Origin: Salinivirgaceae bacterium
Lineage (GTDB): Bacteria > Bacteroidota > Bacteroidia > Bacteroidales > Salinivirgaceae
Direction: 5' to 3'
DNA length: 40,291 bases
Assembly: GCA_002869335.1 (NCBI GenBank)
Contig: PKTE01000287.1
Coordinates: 1 to 40,291 of the forward strand
Shown here: in pieces, positions 35,296 to 40,291 of the stretch
How positions within the stretch are numbered: position 1 is the first letter of the stretch
Layout of the letters: every line of letters begins with the position of its first letter
Position numbers and translations under genes: made by a program
Notes under the pieces: model-generated
Database searches by the model: none
What the model was told of the DNA's origin: nothing
The model's input: the letters and a program-made list of their open reading frames with translations, nothing else

Positions 35296-36138
35296 ATGAC
35301 AGAAAAAATAGATAATAAACCTGTAGTAATTGATCTGGAGAAATCAATTGCGTCCAAAAATAAGCGATTAGCTAAATCTATTCCTGTATTTGTAATGCGC
35401 TATTTAAAAAGGACTATTCATCAGGAAGAGATGAATGAAGTTCTCAAAAAAAATAGAAATGTATTCGGACCTGAATTTGTAGAGGCTCTTTTACATGATT
35501 TCAATATTACTTATACTGTACATAATCTGGATAAAGTTCCAAAAGAAGGGCGTTATATTTTCGCATCAAATCATCCATTAGGAGGATTTGATGGCGTTGC
35601 ACTAATGGACATGATTATTAAAAACTTTGCAGAACCTCGGGTATTTGTGAACGATCTATTGACTGTAATTAAAAACTACGATCCTCTATTATTACCAGTC
35701 AATAAGCATGGAGGACAACAACGCGATGTCTTTAAAATAATTGATGAAGCTTTGAAAACCGACCGACCAATACTTGACTTTCCTTTTGGCCTGGTAAGCC
35801 GTAAGGTTAAAGGTGTAGTGATGGATCTAGAATGGAAAAAAACATTTGTAACCAGAGCAACGAACTACGAAAGCGATATCCTTCCCGTTCACTTTGATTC
35901 CCAAAACTCAAATAGATTTTATAGAGTAGCTAAATGGAGGAAAATGCTAGGCATAAAAGCCAACATTGAAATGTTTTATCTACCTGATGAATCATTCAAA
36001 AAACGGAATAGTCATTTTGACATTTATCTGGGCGAGCCAATATCCTACAAATCAATAACTAAAGAAAAATCGCCAAAAGAATGGGCCGCGGAAATAAAAA
36101 AAATTGCCTATTCACTCAAGCCAAAAAGCAGAGAATAA
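35296..36138 (+). CDS. glsA: Lysophospholipid-type acyltransferase, probable glycine-lipid O-acyltransferase (GlsA-like)
   Basis: A 280-aa protein of the PlsC/LPLAT superfamily. The acyltransferase active-site motif is SNHPLGGFDG near residue 90, the Bacteroidota variant with one extra residue between His and Asp, and a second block DFPFGLVSRK near residue 156 resembles the substrate-binding motif. It lacks clear membrane helices. The next gene encodes an OlsB-like N-acyltransferase, and such pairs make N-acyl-3-acyloxyacyl glycine lipids in Bacteroides (glsB/glsA); the assignment rests on this neighbourhood and family knowledge, so the substrate is inferred. It is divergent from mraZ and follows a 219-base regulatory gap. 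Confidence 0.72.
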   Translation: MTEKIDNKPVVIDLEKSIASKNKRLAKSIPVFVMRYLKRTIHQEEMNEVLKKNRNVFGPEFVEALLHDFNITYTVHNLDKVPKEGRYIFASNHPLGGFDGVALMDMIIKNFAEPRVFVNDLLTVIKNYDPLLLPVNKHGGQQRDVFKIIDEALKTDRPILDFPFGLVSRKVKGVVMDLEWKKTFVTRATNYESDILPVHFDSQNSNRFYRVAKWRKMLGIKANIEMFYLPDESFKKRNSHFDIYLGEPISYKSITKEKSPKEWAAEIKKIAYSLKPKSRE

Positions 36139-36219
36139 TTATATTTGTGGACTTTTCAAGAGACTAATAAGAACAATTCGGCGTCTTTTTTGTGTTTATA
36201 ATTGTATTAAGTAAATTGA

Positions 36220-37155
36220 ATGGAGCAGATAGTTGCACCCATACCGACAGAATTGCTAGAAAAGGAGCTTACACCAGATAAATTTGTGCGTAAGACCAAC
36301 TATGGAGAGAATGAAATTTATTCTTTCACATATCACAACGCCCCAAATTTAACACGTGAGGTAGGTCGTATTCGTGAATTAACATTCAGATCTGCTGGTG
36401 GAGGTACGGGAAAATCAATTGACCTTGATAAATTTGACATGCAAGATGAACCATACCACCAACTTATTGTATGGTCACCAGAAGAACGAATTATATTAGG
36501 TGGTTACAGATACATCGTATGTAACAAAGCCACTACTGATGAAGAAGGTGTATTACAATTAGCAACCTACCGACTTTTTAATTTCAGTGATCAATTTATA
36601 AATGATTACTTACCTTACACCATAGAGCTTGGCCGCTCATTTGTACACCCCGATTACCAGTCCTCAAAGTCATCTCGCAAAGGAATTTTTGCATTAGATA
36701 ACCTTTGGGACGGATTAGGAGCGCTAGTTGTAAATCACCCCGAAACGAAATATTTCTTTGGAAAAGTTACCATGTATCCACATTTCAATACTGAAGCACG
36801 GAACATGATTTTGTACTTCCTTCAAAAGCAATTTGCCGACAATGAAAACTTAATGTCACTAATCGAACCAATGGAACTTGGTATTGATTATGATGCATAT
36901 GACAAGCTTTTCATCGGCAATGACTTTAAAGAAAACTGGAGAATCCTCAACCAAAATGTACGTCAACTTGGTGAAAACATTCCTCCATTGATCAATGCCT
37001 ATATGAATCTATCTCCTACGATGAGAACCTTTGGTACTAGCTACAATAAATACTTTGGTGGCGTAGAAGAGACTGCAATTATGATCAATATTCAGGATAT
37101 TTATCCTACTAAAATTGAACGCCACGTAGATTCTTATATTAAAGAGAAAGCCTAA
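36220..37155 (+). CDS. glsB: GNAT-fold N-acyltransferase, probable glycine-lipid synthase (GlsB-like)
   Basis: A 311-aa cytosolic protein of the OlsB/Acetyltransf_5 type. The opening EVGRIRELTFRSAGGGTGKSIDLDKFD is the family signature, followed by QLIVWSPEERIILGGYRY, the core strand YTIELGRSFVHPDYQSS and the helix after it. OlsB-type enzymes transfer a 3-hydroxyacyl chain from acyl-carrier protein to the amino group of ornithine or, in Bacteroidota, glycine. Its position 82 bases after a GlsA-like gene supports the glycine-lipid assignment, but ornithine cannot be excluded from sequence alone. Confidence 0.75.
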   Translation: MEQIVAPIPTELLEKELTPDKFVRKTNYGENEIYSFTYHNAPNLTREVGRIRELTFRSAGGGTGKSIDLDKFDMQDEPYHQLIVWSPEERIILGGYRYIVCNKATTDEEGVLQLATYRLFNFSDQFINDYLPYTIELGRSFVHPDYQSSKSSRKGIFALDNLWDGLGALVVNHPETKYFFGKVTMYPHFNTEARNMILYFLQKQFADNENLMSLIEPMELGIDYDAYDKLFIGNDFKENWRILNQNVRQLGENIPPLINAYMNLSPTMRTFGTSYNKYFGGVEETAIMINIQDIYPTKIERHVDSYIKEKA

Positions 37156-37371
37156 AAAAACGGCACTTCGATTCCCACAACCCTTCAATCAGACCACACA
37201 GTGCTCGGAAACAACATTACATTTTTAATATTTTAAGTTAGAAAAAGAGTCAATTATTATTCTTAACACCCTAATAATTATAGGATAAAGTCTATTCTCT
37301 TCTAACAAATAATAAGGATTGAAATACCAGAAGCAATCTATAGCCCTACTCTATAAGAAATTAAAATATTT

Positions 37372-37402
37372 TTTGGTTTTTATCGTTAATGTTTTATATT
37401 TG
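37372..37402 (+). promoter_or_regulatory. Promoter of the PadR operon
   Basis: TTTG (37372-37375), 19 bases, then TATATTTG (37395-37402): both boxes match the Bacteroidota consensus exactly with ideal spacing. The PadR ATG follows 33 bases later. The rest of the 37156-37434 gap shows nothing else. Confidence 0.75.
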
Positions 37403-37404
37403 CA

Positions 37405-37425
37405 ATATATAAGAATCTTATATAT
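37405..37425 (+). promoter_or_regulatory. Probable PadR operator palindrome
   Basis: ATATATAAGA (37405-37414), one central base, then TCTTATATAT (37416-37425): a perfect 10-bp inverted repeat starting two bases after the -7 box, so it covers the expected transcription start. It is well placed for autorepression by the PadR protein encoded 10 bases downstream. Confidence 0.7.
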
Positions 37426-37434
37426 TATATAAAT

Positions 37435-37785
37435 ATGATATCAAAAGAACTACTCAAAGGATCGCTAAAGTCAATCATTCTTAAGCTTCTTAAGGAAAAT
37501 GGAAGAATGTATGGCTACGAAATCACTCAAAAAGTGGACGAAATTACTTCGGGCAAGATACAATTAACCTATGGTGCATTGTATCCCATCTTACACAAAC
37601 TTGAAAAAGATGGCACGGTAACTACCGATAACGAATCGGTAAATAACAGAACCCGGGTTTATTACAAACTTACCAAGCAAGGGCAATCCACTGCCATGGA
37701 AAAAATTAAAGAGCTGGAAGAGTTCATTGATACGATTCGAACAATTCTAAAACCTGATTTTGGATTAAACAATGCTATATGCTAG
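37435..37785 (+). CDS. PadR family transcriptional regulator
   Basis: A 116-aa winged-helix repressor. The PadR domain occupies residues 8-85: LKGSLKSIILKLLKENGRMYGYEI, the recognition helix region KIQLTYGALYPILHKLEKDGTV and the wing NNRTRVYYKLTKQG. A short C-terminal helix (MEKIKELEEFIDTIRTIL) serves dimerisation. Small PadR proteins of this type commonly control an adjacent membrane-protein gene carrying a helical N-terminal domain, and here the stop codon TAG overlaps the next ATG (ATGCTAG), so regulator and target are translationally linked. A perfect palindrome at the promoter is the likely binding site. Effector unknown. Confidence 0.93.
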   Translation: MISKELLKGSLKSIILKLLKENGRMYGYEITQKVDEITSGKIQLTYGALYPILHKLEKDGTVTTDNESVNNRTRVYYKLTKQGQSTAMEKIKELEEFIDTIRTILKPDFGLNNAIC

Positions 37786-39209
37786 GTCTAGAAGAGGTCA
37801 AAATAATAGAAAATCAAGTAACTGAAGCGAATATTCATTATTCTCATCTCAGAGATGATTTAGTTGATCATATATGCTGCGATGTGGAACACATGATGAA
37901 AGACGGTTATAAGTTTTCAGATGCTTATGAAAAGGTACGGGAAAGAATCGGCTACAGGGGGCTGAAGAAGATTCAGGATGATACCTTTTACTTAATCGAT
38001 AAAACTTATAGAACTATGAAAAAATTAATGAAAACGACCGGGTTAATTGCCCCGGCATTACTAGGAATTGGCTCCTTGTTCAAGATTTTCCATTGGCCCG
38101 GAGCGGGTATACTACTTGTACTTGGATTTTTTGTGCTTTGCTTCCTGTTTTTACCTACATCCATTTACATTTTATACAAAGAGACAAAGAGCAAAAAAAA
38201 TGTATTCACTTACTTAAGTGGATTTATGGCTGCTCTGCTGTATTCCTTAGGAGTATTATTTAAGGTAATGCACTTTCCTTTTGGCACAGAATTGTTATTT
38301 GCAGGAATATTCACTTCTGCACTACTATTCTTACCGGCATTATTTATCACCAAATTGAAAGGAGCATCCAAATCAACAGAAAAAAGCGCCATTGCAATTG
38401 GAATGGTTGCTCTCATCATCTTATTAATAGGATTTGTATTTAAAATTATGCATTGGCCGGGAGCAAGCGCATTGCTATTTTTTGGAAATGTATTTGTTTT
38501 CGTTATTGCTATTCCATTTTATGGGATTTCACTAATGAAAAACAAAAAACAAATTTCTGGTCAATTTATTTTTCTGATCATAGCTTCATCATGGCTGGTA
38601 ATATCCATGAACCTGATTTCGGTGAAAACATCGAGGACATTAGGTAAAAACTACTACAACTTATATGAATCTCTTTCGAAAAACAACAGTGATTTGCTCA
38701 CATCGAATACGACGTTTTATAATACTGACACGCTAGCAAACACGAAAGAAATTCACAAAGCAACTACTGAAATAATTGAATCTATCGAAGCAATTAAAAA
38801 AACGTTGCTTCGAATGGATAATCCACAGAATCCATATCTGGAGGATATTTCGATAAAATCCATTGAGTTTTTGAAACATCCCTTTGATAGAGAACTGGTA
38901 TTCAAATCCATGATTGGAGAGAAAAATGATGGAATAGCTTTCGATCTGCAAAACAAATTAAAAGCCTATACCAATACCATTGGTAAATACACCCAGAGTG
39001 CATCGGGTTCAGATCTGCTAAATACGCTTGCTACGGAATTCAAAAGTAGCGATTGGCCAACAGCAAAATTTAACAGAACGTTATTTCATTCCATCAATTA
39101 CTTAAGCATGGTACAACAGAAAATATTACTGTTTGAATCGAATGCTCAAATGGAGTCGAAAATAATGGCAAAAAACTCAATTAAGAAACCTCAAAATCAG
39201 AACTCATGA
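37779..39209 (+). CDS. Membrane protein with three GldL-like HWPGA hairpins, PadR-associated
   Basis: A 476-aa protein with no recognised function. Residues 1-80 form a charged helical domain (YSHLRDDLVDHICCDVEHMM, then YEKVRERIG) like those encoded next to PadR genes in Bacteroidota. Three tandem membrane hairpins follow, each led by a variant of xGxxFKxxHWPGAxxLL: LFKIFHWPGAGILLVLG, LFKVMHFPFGTELLFAG and VFKIMHWPGASALLFFG. This resembles the first two helices of the gliding/T9SS motor protein GldL/PorL, but the Glu that GldL carries in its second helix is missing in all three. A last membrane helix and about 190 polar, mostly helical residues follow. The stop overlaps the start of the next gene (ATGA). 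Confidence 0.75.
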   Translation: MLGLEEVKIIENQVTEANIHYSHLRDDLVDHICCDVEHMMKDGYKFSDAYEKVRERIGYRGLKKIQDDTFYLIDKTYRTMKKLMKTTGLIAPALLGIGSLFKIFHWPGAGILLVLGFFVLCFLFLPTSIYILYKETKSKKNVFTYLSGFMAALLYSLGVLFKVMHFPFGTELLFAGIFTSALLFLPALFITKLKGASKSTEKSAIAIGMVALIILLIGFVFKIMHWPGASALLFFGNVFVFVIAIPFYGISLMKNKKQISGQFIFLIIASSWLVISMNLISVKTSRTLGKNYYNLYESLSKNNSDLLTSNTTFYNTDTLANTKEIHKATTEIIESIEAIKKTLLRMDNPQNPYLEDISIKSIEFLKHPFDRELVFKSMIGEKNDGIAFDLQNKLKAYTNTIGKYTQSASGSDLLNTLATEFKSSDWPTAKFNRTLFHSINYLSMVQQKILLFESNAQMESKIMAKNSIKKPQNQNS

Positions 39210-40153
39210 AACGTTTAGCAATAATTACAGGAATCATTTCCATTATATTAGTCAGCTTAGGCTCAGTAGCCAAAGTGATGCATTGGCCCGGTGCTGGAAT
39301 CACACTAACTTTAGGAATTTTCATCCTGGCATTTATCTTCACTCCCACTTCATTGCGAAATAGTTTTAAAAATAACGGATCAAAATCTGCTTTTTTCTAT
39401 GTAGCGATTGGGTTAACCGCAGCTTTACTTTTTGTTTCAGCACTTTTTAAAGTTTTGCATTGGCCCGGTGCCGGAATATTATTAATTATTGGAAGTATAT
39501 TTCCTTTCATTGTACTAATTCCCGTGCTACTAATTTATTCTCGAAAAGGCCAACTACTTTCCATCTCTAATCTTATCGTAGTATTATTATTTCTGGCTTA
39601 TCTTGGAGTTACAGCAACGTTTTTAGCACTGAACATCTCGAAAGATATGATTGATGAAGCTGTTCAGATTGAAAAAGAGATGCACAGTCTGGAGCAGTTA
39701 GCTGAACGAGTAAACAACACCACTAAAAACAATTATAAAACAGAAGCATTTATGCAAGCTTCAGCAGAAATGAGTGCTGAGATAGACAACCTAAAGAAGC
39801 AGCTGCTGCAATTTAACCAGCCCGACAAAAGTCCAATTAAAAGCACAAATACTGAAGCAATTACATATAAGGACAATTACAGTATTGCAGCACATGTTTT
39901 CTCGCACCAAAACTCTCAACTCATAAACACAGCAGTTAAGTTTTCTAAATACAAAAAAGCATTTCAGGAGTTTCATTCTCCAAATGAGAAAGCTTCAATC
40001 AATGAAAATGCAATGCAAAATGCACTAATTCAAGAGATAGGGTCTAACCCTAAAATATGGGCCTACACTAATTTAACGGCAATTGAATCGCAAAGGGCAG
40101 TACAGACACATTTATACTTAAAAAGCAAAATATTAAACGAACCCCCTGAGTAG
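39206..40153 (+). CDS. Membrane protein with two GldL-like HWPGA hairpins
   Basis: A 315-aa shorter relative of the preceding protein, lacking its N-terminal helical domain. Two hairpins are led by SVAKVMHWPGAGITLTLG and LFKVLHWPGAGILLIIG, then comes a fifth membrane helix (LIVVLLFLAYLGVTATFLAL) and a C-terminal soluble region of about 165 residues, largely helical, with a coiled-coil-like start (VQIEKEMHSLEQLAERV). Like its neighbour it has no acidic residue in the second helix of either hairpin. Overlap with the upstream gene (ATGA) shows co-translation. The shared layout suggests duplication and a joint complex. Ends in TAG before a terminator. Confidence 0.75.
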   Translation: MKRLAIITGIISIILVSLGSVAKVMHWPGAGITLTLGIFILAFIFTPTSLRNSFKNNGSKSAFFYVAIGLTAALLFVSALFKVLHWPGAGILLIIGSIFPFIVLIPVLLIYSRKGQLLSISNLIVVLLFLAYLGVTATFLALNISKDMIDEAVQIEKEMHSLEQLAERVNNTTKNNYKTEAFMQASAEMSAEIDNLKKQLLQFNQPDKSPIKSTNTEAITYKDNYSIAAHVFSHQNSQLINTAVKFSKYKKAFQEFHSPNEKASINENAMQNALIQEIGSNPKIWAYTNLTAIESQRAVQTHLYLKSKILNEPPE

Positions 40154-40170
40154 TCAACCGTACTCAAATA

Positions 40171-40209
40171 AAAAAGGGCAGTTAGAAATGAAATCTACTG
40201 CCCTTTTTT
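40171..40209. terminator. Bidirectional rho-independent terminator
   Basis: AAAAAGGGCAGT (40171-40182) pairs with ACTGCCCTTTTT (40197-40208) around a 14-base loop. A run of A on the left and T on the right lets it end both the PadR operon and the converging minus-strand gene. Confidence 0.88.
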
Positions 40210-40224
40210 ATAATATCCAAATTT

Positions 40225-40291
40225 TTACTTTTTAACAAATCTTCTATTTGCCAGTACTTTACGTCCATTGAACAATTGCAGTATATAAACA
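40225..40291 (-). CDS. C-terminal end of a T9SS-sorted protein (type A sorting domain)
   Basis: On the minus strand the frame entering from the right edge reads VYILQLFNGRKVLANRRFVKK and then TAA (40225-40227). The GVYxLxL...G...xxRRFVKK pattern is the final strand and basic tail of the Por/type IX C-terminal sorting domain, so the gene beyond the edge encodes a secreted or surface-attached protein. Only 21 residues are visible, so nothing can be said about the cargo. Confidence 0.75.
   Translation of the reverse strand, partial: VYILQLFNGRKVLANRRFVKK

Noticed and set aside
37156-37200. Terminator after the GlsB-like gene (GCACT...AGTGC)
   Set aside because: The arms are only 5 bp, too far apart, and not followed by a T run.

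Overview
The window looks like chromosomal DNA of a Bacteroidota bacterium. The evidence is the AT-rich composition, several TTTG/TTG-N(17-20)-TAnnTTTG promoters of the Bacteroidota type, no obvious Shine-Dalgarno tracts, a type IX secretion C-terminal sorting sequence at the right edge, GldL-like HWPGA membrane repeats, a propeller/Y_Y_Y histidine kinase paired with a LytTR regulator, and the Bacteroidota order of division genes. A marine or anaerobic Marinilabiliales-type relative is a guess. I saw no rRNA, tRNA, CRISPR array, prophage or transposase.

Layout. 1-10.0 kb, mostly minus strand: the N-terminal part of a secreted HYDIN/choice-of-anchor-type protein, a lipoprotein DNA/RNA endonuclease, a small DUF2892 protein, a three-PAS histidine kinase, a GluR0-like glutamate-receptor potassium channel, a small unknown protein, and a LytTR two-component system. 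10.2-18.7 kb: leuS, a YitT membrane protein and an M23 peptidase (plus strand), a methyltransferase, an SDR and an alpha/beta hydrolase (the last two minus), and a VOC protein. 18.7-35.1 kb, all minus: a complete dcw cluster for peptidoglycan precursor synthesis and division, read from mraZ at 35076 down to ftsZ at 19734, followed by a four-helix-bundle gene and a GatB/YqeY gene. MraZ has a textbook four-repeat operator upstream. 35.3-37.2 kb, plus: a probable glycine-lipid pair (GlsA-like and GlsB-like acyltransferases). 37.4-40.2 kb, plus: a PadR-controlled operon of two membrane proteins built from repeats that resemble the GldL/PorL transmembrane hairpin. The window ends in the C-terminus of a T9SS cargo gene on the minus strand.

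The strongest anomaly is four genes each interrupted by a single in-frame TAA with intact homologous sequence on both sides: the propeller histidine kinase (8520-8522), leuS (12878-12880), the four-helix-bundle gene (19462-19464) and mraY (29032-29034). Two of these genes are normally essential, and the mraY stop lies inside the catalytic-motif region. No frameshifts were seen. TAA is also the ordinary terminator of most genes here, and the residues expected at the interrupted positions differ (Glu in leuS, Ser in mraY, Lys/Arg-like in the helix-bundle gene), so wholesale reassignment is unlikely. Nonsense mutation, consensus error or tolerated readthrough remain possible.
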